The translations under genes and the position numbers were made by a program. The notes under the pieces are model-generated. The model did not search any database, was not told where the DNA came from, and was given only the letters and a program-made list of their open reading frames with translations. Below are positions 32,893-44,464 of a stretch of 64,000 nucleotides of DNA, piece by piece; position 1 is the first letter of the stretch; every line of letters begins with the position of its first letter. The stretch is from Litsea cubeba (lineage: Eukaryota > Streptophyta > Magnoliopsida > Laurales > Lauraceae): positions 215,819 through 279,818 of the forward strand of contig WHSA01001387.1 of NCBI GenBank assembly GCA_012931725.1. The letters are read 5' to 3'.

Positions 32893-35385
32893 ATCTGGTC
32901 ATATCCCAAGTAAATAGCAATTAGATATTGAGCATTTATGTGCATGCTTTGGGGTTTCAACAATTCTCCAAACTCTACTCACATGTTTCGTTTCACAAAA
33001 CTCGTCTATCAGAGGTCTCAAGTAAACATCAAGATTCTTTCCAGGACTCTTATAACCAGGTTCCTATCTAAATGTCGCTACCCTTATTACACCGGTCAGG
33101 CTTCTACCCATTCTTTGTATGCGACGTCCCACTAATGTCAACGACGCTAACAAATGCATCTGTTGTTCAAAGAAATTTCGGCAGCATCTCCCATCGGTCT
33201 CCGAGTACACGAAATAGACTATAATTTATACAGTCTAAGTATGCACCCGGAGAACAATAGAAGATAAACAAAGCAAAATTTCTTTATAACAAACAAATAC
33301 ATTTGCTTCAGTAGTTGACACCAGCCTAAGTGGGAGCATGACATACAAGAACAGTCCCAAAATGGGGACTATTCAAAATTCACTCCTAATAAGTGAAGTT
33401 TGAAAGGGTTTCTAAACTGAACATGTCATATTGTTTTAATACATGAGCCCTCATATTAGAGACTATGAAACCATAGATTACATCAAATAAATTTCAGAAT
33501 ATTGGGCTGATACTTATTCCCAAAACTAGCCACCGATAGACAGGGAGGGGTTCGGTTGTGCTGGGGACAAGTCCATTAACACACCTCCTAATATCAAAAT
33601 TAGGGTTGAATTGAACTGTTTATTAATCGGGCCTACAAGTTACTATATTGGCCCATTAGGATTGCAATTGGATTGGCACTGTCTATTGAAGGAACAACCC
33701 AAGATAGAAAGAAACCTTCGTCACACTGGAAACAATGGGGGACCTAGAATATGAAGCGACAATCCTTATCAGTTTGTGTTTATCAGTTTCATATGCATTA
33801 GGTTTTATGCATTTTCTGATACATCATCATCCCTTGCTTGTGCATGGCCGCATGGCCGCATGGACGTCCCACTAATTAGCACCCCAAACAGCAAGCTGTA
33901 AGGAACAGTTTTTTTTTTTATTATTATTATTCTTGATTAATCCTAAACGTGCTCTTGTATAAGATGGGGCTTAACATAAACGGAGATTTAGTACATTAAA
34001 TATCTAAGAAATTGGCCTCATTAGGATTGTTAAGCTCTATCAAATGAAATGAAGTTGGATGGAAAATGTTGAAACGGTAGACTGATCAAAACCCAGCCTG
34101 TTCGTGGGATTGGGGCATTCTCTTCCATCCTCAATAGAGGTTGGATCCCATAACTGACATTAATTTTATGATTTTCCTCTGTTATTGTTTTGATTGGACA
34201 GATATTCTATAATCTCCAATTAATACTATGTTTTATAATGATCTGTGTAAATGGTTTTTTAAGTAAAAAGAAATCTAGAGATTCTAGCTAATGCATTAAA
34301 TATTTCAAATTTATATCTACAGATTGGAGCTTCTGCAATGGTAAGGGTATCATTTTCTTGCAAAGCTGAAGTGTAAAAGAAAAGGAAAAAAGAATAAAAA
34401 ACAGCTAGATGGGTGGTACTTGTATAGTTCTTAATCATCCAATATTTGATTCTCTCTTCCTAAGTATCCAATATTTGAATCCATCTCTGATTATATGGTA
34501 CCAATTCCCAGTGCTTGCACTTTTCAGCATGGATTTGTTTCTTACTTTCTTATCTTCATATGGTGAATTCCTTCCACAGCAAGGGGAAAATGCCCACAAG
34601 CACCTACTTAAAAAATTCTATTAAACACAAATCTAAGAATAAAATGCATAAAGAGCAATGGCATGAAAATCCTTCCACTTTTGAACAAAATACCAAGACA
34701 AAATCATGAGAAACTCAGAATAAAATACTTTCCATGATATCTCTTGATAATATTTCAATGGAACCAGTTGAAGATATCCCAGTGCGATAATTTCGAAAGA
34801 GAAAAAAAAATCACTGAAATGGTCAAATGTCCTATTCTTGCAAAAAAACTATTGTCATTTCTCATCCAAAATGTGGGCCATCTATTGTGCCCCATGTCCT
34901 TGATAACAGGCATATGAGTTGAGCTTAACATTTTAATCAACACTTTCTAAAATAAGAAAATAATAAGCAAACTTAAAAGTGACATTGGTGTTGCAGTGCT
35001 CATTATGTGGCATGTTGATGGAGTTATTTAGCCTAACATTTGATAAGAGCTTTGACAAAGCCTTGTTTTAAAAGCATGATCAAAACATTGCCACCAAGCT
35101 ACTATACTGAATTGGTTTTCAAGTTGATACCCCTGAAATGAATGCATCATCAATCTCTGAAACCAGATGATATTGCATTGAATCATCTTAGCATCATAGC
35201 CTCTCTTGATGAAACATTTCTTTGTTGAATTTTGAACGGCAAACAAGCAAAAGGCAAAAACCTTTGTAACTTCTCCAATTCCATCATGTTATGAAAGGGA
35301 AAAACAGAAGTTGAGGGGGCGGCTGTCAACCAAATAACCATATCAGATAGGGATGAAGAGAGAAGAGATGAGAATGAGACATTAC
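32893..35385. other. CACTA-1 region upstream of TNPD, no gene recognised
   Basis: Balanced to AT-rich sequence with short open frames lacking known motifs. A donor CTGCAG|GTAATG on the minus strand at about 35386 suggests this is a long leader intron between a CT-rich first exon and the TNPD start at 32892 (inference). Confidence 0.45.
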
Positions 35386-35465
35386 CTGCAGAGTGGGGAG
35401 AGATGCAATGGCAGATTCTCTAACCGAGCAGGGACAGCGGCGAGAGTCCCGGTTTCACTTCGAGC

Positions 35466-35883
35466 GACGGTCGTTGTCGGGCAGAGAGAGAGAGAGTGAG
35501 GGAGCAACAGAGAGAGAGAGCAGATCGAGAGAGCGAGCGAGAGAGTGAGAGAGAACAGAGAGAGAGCAGAGAGAGAGAGCAGATCGAGAGAGCGAGCGAG
35601 AGAGTGAGAGAGAACAGAGAGAGAGCAGAGAGAAAGAGCAAGATGGAGAGCGGCCCACCGATCTCTGACCGAGAGAGAGAGAGAGAGAGAGATAGAGAGA
35701 TAGAGCTAGAGAGTGAGAAACAGAGAGAGAGAACAGAGAGAGAGAGCAGATCGAGAGAGCGATCTCAACCGAGAGAGAGAAACAGAGAGAGAGAGAGAGA
35801 GCAGATCGAGAGAGTGAGAGAGAACAGAGAGAGAGCAGAGAGAAAGAGCGAGATGGAGAGCGGCCCACAGATCTCGACCGATC

Positions 35884-35948
<65 letters not shown>

Positions 35949-36390
35949 GAAGATAGCAGAAGAGGGGGCGAGAGTGAGATAGCAGAGAGGGGACGGCCCA
36001 CCGATCTCGACCGATCGAGAGAGAGAGAGAGACAGAGACAGAGAGAGAGAGAGAGAATAGAAGATAGCAGAGAGGGGTGAGAGTGAGATAGCAGAGAGGG
36101 GTACGGCCCACCGATCTCGACCGATCGAGAGAGAGAGAGAGAGACAGAGAGACAGAGAGGGTCGCCCGATCGACAGAGAGAGAGAAATAGATGACTGCAG
36201 TCGCACTGAGAACGCCGGATCGACGCTCTGAGATCGCCCGATGGAGAGAGAGAGAGAGAGATCGCCCGATCGAGAGAGAGAGAGAGGAATAGAAGATAGC
36301 AGAGAGGGAGCGAGAGTGAGATAGCAGAGATGGGACGAGAGTGAGAGCGCAGAGAGTGAGAGAAAGACGAGGGAAAGAGAGAAAAGGGGG
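35466..36390. repeat. GA-rich block of interlaced microsatellite and longer repeats
   Basis: About 0.9 kb of GAGAGA tracts interrupted by recurrent GCGGCCCACCGATCTC, CCGATCGAGAGAG and AGAAGATAGCAGAG segments, so larger units have been duplicated as well. It is CT-rich on the TNPD coding strand and lies where the TNPD promoter or leader should be. Long open frames here are repeat artefacts. Confidence 0.9.
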
Positions 36391-36479
36391 AAAAGGGGAT
36401 TCTGTTGGCGGGAGAGGGAAAATAGAGGGGGGATTATTTCCACACTTTTTTTTCATCACAAATATATTTTTTGTCGAGA

Positions 36480-36716
36480 AAAACTATTTTATTTTATTAT
36501 TTGAAAACCTCTCAAATCCTCTACCAACCGACGCTGATTTTCGTCGGTAGATAATTTTTCATCGTTAAAGGACTCTAATTTTTAATTTTTCTAAAAATTA
36601 AATTAAAGATTACCCCAACGTTTTACAAATAACATCAGTAAATGTTCATTTTACCAACGTCATATAATTCGTCGATAATAGTATCTGATAGTTTTACTGA
36701 CGTAAAATAAAATTCG
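36480..36716. repeat. internal patch of CCGACG/CGTCGG hairpin repeats
   Basis: Several degraded copies of the subterminal motif (CCGACG...CGTCGG, CCAACG...CGTCGA) occur 4.6 kb inside the right end, beside the GA block. It could be an old element end or a binding-site cluster near the TNPD promoter. Confidence 0.65.
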
Positions 36717-36726
36717 GACAGGATTT

Positions 36727-36916
36727 CCTAACACTTCAGCCCGCTGGGGGTCCGAAACGGGAAACGGCCCCCGAAAAAATGTGAAAACTTGCGAGAGCAC
36801 TTTTCTCAAGGGTAAGGTAACTTGACGGAATTGACGGTTCGCAAGGACTCCCGGTTATACAATTATAAGGGAAGCATAGGATTTTCCAACCATTAGGTTC
36901 GTAAACGGCCCGCCGA
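36727..36916 (-). repeat. single inverted monomer of the 23-25 kb satellite
   Basis: Read on the minus strand it has GGCGGGCCGTTTACGAACC, ACCGGGAGTCC, GAACCGTCAATTCC and GGACCCCCAGCGGG in the same order as the monomers at 23247-24890. It is clearly diverged from them and ends where the hAT-like element begins. Confidence 0.8.
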
Positions 36917-37358
36917 GTAGGGGTGCACATCGGGTCGGGTTCCGGGTTATCGGACCGGATTTGACCCGACCCGGTATTTTTAAGACGTCTGAACCCGGTC
37001 CGATAACCCTGTTAAGTAAAACCGGGTTATCGGGTTCCCGGGTCACCGGGTTACCGAGTTATCGGGTTCGGGTTTCGGGTGACCTGATAACCCAGGAAGA
37101 AACTACGTACCATCGTTGGCTGGTTGATGATATCTGCCTCAAGTCACCAATTTGCATCTCTCGGCTCACTCTCACCATCTCAAGATACCTCTCAACTTTC
37201 TCTGCTTAGGGTTTTTGGGATTTCTTCTACTTCTACAATGATTCCTTTTTCTGTTGACATCGAAATCTTTGAATGCTATTTTGCAATCTGTGGTTTCTTG
37301 TTTGGATTTGTTGAAGTGGGTTTGGAGCATAGATGGGTTCGAATCTGTTATCTTGTGA

Positions 37359-37535
37359 ATGAGTCCTCCAGAATGGGGTTTAAAGACATCGAGCAGAAAG
37401 TACAGAGACGAACGAGATCGGGAAAGAGACCATCACAAAGACCTCGATCTCCAGCACGATCGAAATCGAGATCACAAGCATAGAAGCAGTCGCGACGCGG
37501 AGGATCGGCACCACCGCGACGACAAACGATCCTAA
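37359..37535 (+). CDS. 58-aa Arg/Asp/His-rich ORF, possible captured 5' exon
   Basis: ATG at 37359 (MSPPEWGLKT) opens a frame rich in RDERDRERDHH-type repeats up to TAA 37533-37535. Composition resembles the charged N-terminal regions of plant splicing-related proteins. The sequence before it (GCTTAGGGTTTTT, pyrimidine-rich) looks like a plant 5' leader. It lies inside the hAT-like element, so capture of a host first exon is a possibility. I cannot name the gene; repeat-like composition could mislead. Confidence 0.35.
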   Translation: MSPPEWGLKTSSRKYRDERDRERDHHKDLDLQHDRNRDHKHRSSRDAEDRHHRDDKRS

Positions 37536-37874
37536 AAAAAAACAACGGTTTGGATTATCACACAGGAACTTATAATTAAAAAAAATATATACAAAAAAGA
37601 ATTTGGGTTGCCTGAGTTGGGCAATGTAGCACTGCATCTTTCCGCTTTTGACAAATACAACTGCATGACATGGGAGGCATCAAACAAAAACCGAGGAGAT
37701 CGATGATGCATCTTCTGAAGTTACCTGCTTATATTTTCTTGTAGATTCGCTTAGTTACTATGTTCTTGGATTCATCATTAATCGACATGGCATTGCACAT
37801 CTCAACCCGGTACTCATCATAATGAGGTTTCGAATTCTTCAAACAAACGGCCCGCCGTGGGTTCCCGGAAGCAT

Positions 37875-38875
37875 CGGATTTCCGGTCCGGCCGAAAATGA
37901 AGGACCGGACCAGACCACTTGAACGTGGTCATATCCGGTCTGGTCCAGTCCAAAACGGTCCGGTTGGACCACTTAAACCGGTCCAGACCGGTTTAAAATT
38001 TTCAACCAATTATAAATGGTTGATTTATAATTAGGGGCATCAATTTCTTTCAGCTATGCATCTCATAATTCATACTTGTTATTCAGATATGCATTCTGCA
38101 ATTTGTTGACCCCCCATTTTCCCGTTCGGGCAGCATCAATGACACCAATCGTATGTGGGTCCCACCCCAGATGGGTGAACAACAAGGGATCTTCACTATC
38201 GAACAATCTCAAAGCACCCCAGTCACCTGACAACAAATTTTATAAGAGATGATGCAGAGTTGCATACCCTGCCTTCAACACTTCACCAAACAACCATAAA
38301 ACAACAAAAAATGAACAGAATCATAACGAAAATAAACAAACAACCAATATGCTACTAATCTTCGAAATAGACAACACAACCACATAGAAACAGCACATCG
38401 ATTCTCCATTCGCCTACTCAAAACTCTCCCAGATTAGGGGGAAAACGTCAAGCCCTACCATCGAGTTGGAATCGGCATTCATGAGATTATCAGTTTAAAA
38501 AGATTACCTCTGCATTTTTTTTGAAGGGATCGATGAAAGAGATGTTTTAGAAACACTGGAAACGGCGTTCGAGATCGAGAAATGTTCTCCGAATCAAGCG
38601 AGAAAAGAGGATTTATGCTTTGCGAGTTCAAATCCCTAGATCGATATGGATATGTTGAGGAGATGGTGATGGAGATTTTCGAAGTAACGATGGTTTAATG
38701 GTTTTAGAATTTTAGTAGTCCAAATCCGGTCCGGTCCGGTCAATCCGGATATAAACCGGTTTTTCAAGTCCGGTATGGACCGGACCGAATTTGGACCACT
38801 AAAACCACAAATCCAATCTGGATAGGTCCGTTTTTTGTGGTCCGGTCTGGTATGCGGTCTGGTTCTGTCAAGACC
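37875..38875. repeat. inner GGTCCGGT-rich inverted-repeat element
   Basis: Dense GGTCCGGT/ACCGGACC repeats occur at 37875-38000 and, mirrored, at 38720-38875, around about 700 bp of ordinary sequence. This looks like a second non-autonomous element nested in the hAT-like element. Precise ends are not resolved. Confidence 0.55.
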
Positions 38876-38901
38876 TCAAGCAAGGCAAGACTGACAAGCT
38901 C

Positions 38902-39207
38902 TTGCTACCAAACCTTTTGAGTCTCTCTAACCCCAAAAGTCTAAGAAGCAAAGGAAACAAAGAGATGTTTCTCCACTCTACAAAGAAAGAAAAAGACCCC
39001 CCAGGAGAACATCAAGACAGACAAGAAACGGAAGCAGTGCAAACTGCAGACATAGGAAATGGCAAGTGTTCTTTTCAAGAGGAATCGGTTGTTTTGGATG
39101 TCCGAAATGAGCTTTATATTGCAGAGACTGAGCCACTGCCAGAGATGAGATGGAGGGGTTTTGAGGAAGAAAAAGGAAAGCCAGAGATGATGGGAAGCAT
39201 GCTGTAA
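38902..39207 (+). CDS. unrecognised 101-aa ORF
   Basis: Starts MLPNLLSLSNPK and ends EMMGSML. It is acidic to mixed in charge, with ESVVLDVRNELYIAETEPLPE in the middle. Codon use looks less random than the surrounding AT-rich DNA. No domain is recognised. It could be a captured exon inside the hAT-like element or chance. Confidence 0.3.
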   Translation: MLPNLLSLSNPKSLRSKGNKEMFLHSTKKEKDPPGEHQDRQETEAVQTADIGNGKCSFQEESVVLDVRNELYIAETEPLPEMRWRGFEEEKGKPEMMGSML

Positions 39208-39839
39208 AGGATTAAAAGTTGGTGTGTGTGAGTTATGTAATTAGAGTTGTACAATACTATATGAATTTGATTAGTGAAATACTAAATGAATAAAATAATT
39301 AGTGATCTGGGTGCATGGTGCACAAATCGCACCCTCACAGGTGGAGTGTCCATATCGTTGATCTAATTAAACCCCATTCGTTCAGTTTGTTCTGTCGATC
39401 TAAACTGTGCATTTAATTAGTGCATTCCACAAATCACATGAGTAAATAATTGCACTGGTCAAATGATTTATGGCGTTTAAAAAAAAAAAAAAGTAACCGG
39501 GTTACCCGGTAACCCGGCAAACCTGGATAGAGCTTACCGGGTATTCGGTCGGGTTCCCAGTGTGCATAACATAACCGGGTCGGGTGAAACCCAACCCGAT
39601 AACCCGGGACCCGACCCGATGTACACCCCTAATTATACAGGTCGCAAGCAGAGGATGGAAAAGAGGAACATGAACAGGAATGGGTGCAGGATGTGCATTT
39701 ATGTGTGGTAAATATATGAGATAGGCAGTTGGTACCCATATAACAGTTATTTAACAATGAATAAAACACAAGGGATAGAGAGAGAGATCGAAGAGATGGG
39801 AAAGGGAATGGTTTTGGCCTTGGGGATATATATTTGTAT

Positions 39840-41371
39840 ACATTTGGACCCCTTAATTTTTTGTCGGTAAATAATTAAAATAAAAGTAAAAAAATATTTT
39901 ACCAACGTTTACATTTTCGTCGGTAAAATAAATCGAAACAGTAAAATAAAAAATGAAAACATTTACCGACGTTTTCTTTCGTTGGAAAATAATTAAGATA
40001 AAAGAATAATATTGTACCGACGTTTTATTTTTCATCGGTCAATAATCGACAAAAGTAAAATAAAAAATGGAAAAATCATTTACCGACGTTTTTTTTCGTC
40101 AGTAAATAATTAAAATAAAATACAATAATATTTTACCGACATTTTATTTTTCGTCGGTAAAATGATAGACAAAAGTAAAATAAAATGAACAAGGAATTTA
40201 CTGACGTTTTTTTTCGACGGTAAATAATTAAAAAAAACAATAAATATGTTACCGACGTTTTATTTTTCGTTGGTAAAATAATCGACAACAGTAAAATAAA
40301 AATAGAAAAAACATTTACCGACATTTTTTTCGTCGGTAAATAATTTAAATAAAAAATCAATACTATTTTACCGACGTTTTATTTTTGGTCGCTAAAATAA
40401 TAGACAAAAGTAAAATAAAAAATGGAAAAATATTTACCAACATTTTGTTCGTCGGTAAATAATTAAAATAAAAATAAATAATCTTTTACCGACGTTTTAT
40501 TTTTCGTAGGTAACATAATCGACAAAAGTAAAATAAAAAATGGAAAAAAATATTTACCGACGTTTTTGTTTCGTCGGTAAATAATTAAAATAAAAATAAA
40601 AAATATTTTACCGACGTTTTATGTTTCGTGGGTAAAAAAATCGAAAAAAGTAAAATAAAAATGGAAAAAACATTTACCGACGTTTTCTTTTCGTCGGTAA
40701 ATAATTAAAATAAAAATAAAAAATATTTTACCGACGTTTTATGTTTCGTGGGTAAAAAAAATCAAAAAAAGTAAAATAAAAAATGGAAAAAACATTTACC
40801 GACGTTTTCTTTTCGTCGGTAAATAATTAAAATAAAAATAAAAAATATCTTACCGGACGTTTTATATTTCGTCGGTAAAAAAATAGAAAAAAGTAAAATA
40901 AAAAATGGAAAAAACATTTACCGGACGTTTTTTTTTCGTCGGTAAATAATGAAAATAAAAATAATATTATTATACCGACGTTTTATATTTCGTCGGTAAA
41001 ATAATAGACAAAGTAAAATAAAAAAATGGAAAAAATATTTACCGACGAAATTAAACGTCGATAAATAATTAAAATAAAAATAATTAATATTTTACCGACG
41101 TTTCTATTTTCGTCGGGTAAATAGATAATTTTTTTAAATTAAGAATATATTTAATACACTTTTGCCGACGCATTCCTCAAAAAACGTCGGTAAATTCTAA
41201 CTTTACCGACGTTTAATTAAAAAAACTTGGTAAAAGTATATTTTTACCGACGAAATTTTAAACGTCGGTAAAAAGTTAATTTTAGCAACGAAATTTAAAA
41301 AACGTCGATAAAAGCATAACTTTTGCCGACGAAATTAAAAAACGTGGCTAAAAGTGCAAGTTGTTGTAGTG
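39840..41371. repeat. right subterminal array of CACTA-1
   Basis: About 30 units of ACCGACGTTTT...CGTCGGTAAA hairpins with AAATAATTAAAATAAAA linkers, ending at the right terminus. Same core motif as the left array, but with different linkers and a longer extent (1.5 kb against 1.0 kb). Confidence 0.92.
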
Positions 41372-41374
41372 TAT

Positions 41375-42986
41375 CTTGTGCAATCATCAATGAATGTAAG
41401 AAAATATTTCTTACCACCTTTAGTTTGAACAAACTTTAGGTCACAGATATCAGAATGAATTAACTGAAGAGGTTCAGAAGTTCGTTTAATTGAATGAAAA
41501 GAAGTTCTAGTGAGTTTAGCTTCTACACATGTTTCACATTTGATATTTGAATCAAATTGCATTTAGGCAAACATTCCATATTAACTAATCTACGCAAAGC
41601 ATCATAGTTAACATGACTTAATCTACCATGCCACACATTAGAAGACTCAAGCATATAAGCAGAAGAGTTTTTCTTATTAGGTACAATGGTCATTACATTC
41701 ATTTTAAAGAGCCCATCGCTCAAATACCATTTTCCCACGTACATCCCAGATTTAGTGAGGACAAACTTATCCGACTCAAATACAAGTTTAAAACCCTTCT
41801 TACTCAGTAGTGAGCCTGATACCAGATTCTTACGAATATCAGGTACATGCAGCACATTGTTGAGGGTGAGTTCCTTTCCAGAAGTCATTTTCAATACCAC
41901 CTGTCCTTGACCTTCAACCTTCGAAGAGGCAGAGTTACCCATAAAGAGTTGTTCTCCATTTGATACATTATAAGTGGAGAACATATCTTTATTGGAGCAG
42001 ACATGTCGAGTGGCCCCAGTGTCCACCCACCATTCTCTGGTGTTGCCAACCAGATTGACTTCTGAGACCACAGCAGAAAGATTGATGTCTGAAACATCAG
42101 TGGAGAGATTGTCCATTTCTGTCATGTTGGCCTGCGCTGGTTTCTTACTTGTATTTCCTTAGTCTTTGCGTTTACGACAGTTCTTAGCATGGTGGCCTGG
42201 TTTGTCGCACACATAGCAATTCCCTTTGAACTTCTTGTTGTCCTTGGGACCTTGTTTTTGACCGTTGGAAGGGTTCTTCCTCTTCTTGGGGTTCTGCCCA
42301 TGTTCCACCACATTAGCCTTAGCTTCAGTGAAGGTCTTTCCTGCCTTTTTCTCAGATGCACGATTGTCTTCCTCTATCCTCAATCTAACAATCAGGTCTT
42401 CAAGTTTCATCTCCTTTCGCTTATGCTTAAGGTAGTTCTTAAAATCTTTCCAAAGTGGTGGCAATTTTTCAATGATTGCTGCCACTTGGAAGGACTCACT
42501 AAGAGACATTCCTTCTGCATGAATTTCATGGAGAATTACTTGAAGTTCCTGAACTTGATTGATTATTGCCTCGGAATCGATCATCTTGTAGTCAAGGAAT
42601 CTGCCAACAACGAATTTCTTCATTCCGACATCTTTAGTCTTGTACTTTTTGTCAAGTGAATCCCATAATTCCTTACCAGTCTTCAATGAACAATACACAT
42701 TATATAATGTGTTATCTATTCCATTGAGATTATAGTTTCGACAGAGGAAGTCAGCATGCTTCCAAGCATCTACAGCAGCAACAACTTGCTTGTCTGTCTC
42801 ATCTTCTTTTAAAGCAGGAGCTTCTTCATGGAGGAACCTAGCCAAGTTCAAGGTAGTGAGATAAAACAGCATTTTCTGTTGCCATCTCTTAAACTCAGTA
42901 CCATTGAACTTCTTAGGTTTCTCCCCATGGTTCACCAAAACTGGGCCAAGGGTACTGACTGGAGTATTCTTCTCAATACCTATAAC
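41375..42986 (-). pseudogene. Ty1/copia gag, protease and integrase N-terminal half (interrupted element)
   Basis: Minus strand: gag from 42938 (MVNHGEKPKKF; FKRWQQKMLFYLTTLNLARFL) with zinc knuckle CYVCDKPGHHAKNC near 42195. TAA at 42159-42161 interrupts the otherwise continuous frame into pol. Protease has WWVDTGATRH (about 42030). The GAG_pre-integrase HHCC motif is split by a frameshift near 41565 (VWHGRLSH, then CETC). The integrase core holds the first catalytic Asp in HSDICD and then FIDDC at the CACTA-1 junction. The frame also extends upstream of 42938 to an acceptor-like TTATACAG near 42986, so the true start may lie in an upstream exon. No 5' LTR or primer site was found. Continues at 19421. 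Confidence 0.9.
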
Positions 42987-44464
42987 TGTATAACAGAATC
43001 AGAAATCACTTAAAACACAGCACAAAGAATTCTGCAGAATTAATAGAAGTGTAAACAATAACTCAGACCAACTGGTTACTCACAGGAAAAAAAATTACAA
43101 AACAAACTTCAGTTCTGCTATTAGTAAATAATGAGAGAGACTCAGTTTTACAATACTGGTTTCAGAATCAGAAGAAGTAGAAACCAATAGAAAATTTGAC
43201 AGAAACCGAAACCAGATATACTGAATTAATCTGATAAAAGGGTGCACTCAGGAAAGAATAATTTTTGTCTTAAGATTGTTAGAGTGTTAAACAGTAGCCT
43301 TGATCTACCTTCTACTACGAATTTCTGAGTTTCGTAAGTTCAACAACGAAGTACTGTTATTTCTGCCTTCAAACTGTAAGTGAATTTTAATTCTAAGATT
43401 ACTTTCTGTAACTCTGTTTTATTGTTGCTGTGATTCACTATTGTGAGGATCTGTTTCCTAAATACTGAACTACTTCTGTATGTACTCGGGTTAACAAAGT
43501 AATGATTGGGTAAAAGCAAAGTATACTTTCTAAGTCTGTAAAAATGCATTTTCTTTATTAGGTAAAGTTATTTGAAGTGAGATATATAAGAAGTTGATAA
43601 CTAGTAAAATAACTTGTTTACTTTCATTTTATATAATAATGGTGATTAGAAAAGTAAAAGTAAGATTTTTTTTGGTTAATTGCCGAGACTTTACTTTTCC
43701 ACTTGTTTTGATCAATCAAATAAAGCTAAACTTTATTAATTTACGAGTGAAATTATTATTTCATAGATTTTGCTATACCTTTCCAAAACAAATATTGTCT
43801 AAGTCAAAGCATTATGGCCTATTTGGTTGCAAGCACACTGGCTATAAGAAGTAGACTCCCAAAATACTAACCACAAAAGAGCATCCTCTAATCAAAGGTG
43901 AGTTTTTGCTTGACCAGTTTAGCAAATTTCAAGAACTAAATCCAATTAAAAAAGACATTATAGATTCCAAAAAAAAAATTCCCGTACATTTTTATCAAAA
44001 AATGCCCTCAACCAAAAAAGCTTTTAGAGAATTGCAACTCATGTGTGAGGCCGAAAAATCGAGTACACTCGAGCAATGGAGCTCCCCTGATAAAATCTCA
44101 GTCCTTCAAAGTAATTTGACTGAACACTATTGTACATTGTATTCCAAGCACAAAATGGAATAAACTTGTATTAGAGTGAAATCTTATAAAACACTCCTCA
44201 TAAAAAAGGAAGAAGGCGTTGACTAATAATTTTTCAAATCTTCAATGCATGAATAACACCGTAGAGTGTCATACCTACTCCAAGACAAATGATGCCAGCT
44301 GCGTGGGATGGTGAGATCAGAACCAAGAGTTAGTCGTCGGTAGAGACAAAATCTAATTATCTAATCGAACCATGATGACGTAGCCGAAATGATGCCGGCC
44401 TTGCTACAATTCGCGTTCCATTGAAGAACTAGGGTCCCATCCAAAAGCAGTGGGATGTTTTGAA
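42987..44464. other. region upstream of the copia gag, no gene recognised
   Basis: AT-rich. The first 600 bp read like an intron on the minus strand (pyrimidine-rich before TTATACAG). An 85-codon plus-strand frame at 43906-44163 (MLDQFSKFQ...) has no motif I recognise. Confidence 0.45.

Larger units (their letters stand above)
36918..39631. mobile_element. nested hAT-like element with GC-rich terminal repeats
   Basis: Left end TAGGGGTGCACATCGGGTCGGG; right end, inverted, TAGGGGTGTACATCGGGTCGGG. Both ends continue in CCGGGTTATCGGGT-type repeats. The eight bases outside (CCGCCGAG and ATTATACA) do not match, so the duplication is lost or one end is displaced. No transposase is visible. It contains an inner GGTCCGGT-rich inverted element (about 37875-38875) and two small ORFs. 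Confidence 0.75.
19422..41371 (-). mobile_element. CACTA-1: 21,950-bp En/Spm-type DNA transposon inside copia integrase
   Basis: Left end CACTACCAGAAAATG, right end (inverted) CACTACAACAACTTG. The triplet TAT flanks both ends (19419-19421 and 41372-41374). The insertion splits a codon of the copia integrase; taking out the element and one TAT leaves the two integrase halves in the same frame, which fixes both ends independently of terminal similarity. The termini carry subterminal hairpin arrays. The interior holds minus-strand transposase genes (TNPD 32892-29340, TNPA-like 28632-26710), all decayed, plus satellite, captured gene and nested elements. The terminal inverted repeats match only partly beyond CACTAC. 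Confidence 0.95.

Noticed and set aside
35455..36459. 334-codon Ser/Leu-rich protein (minus) and a 194-codon Arg/Glu-rich protein (plus)
   Set aside because: Both are translations of GA/CT repeats; such frames are open on both strands and have no domain.
39853..40360. Tyr/Phe-rich minus-strand frames with membrane-like stretches
   Set aside because: They fall in the AT-rich subterminal hairpin array and are compositional artefacts.
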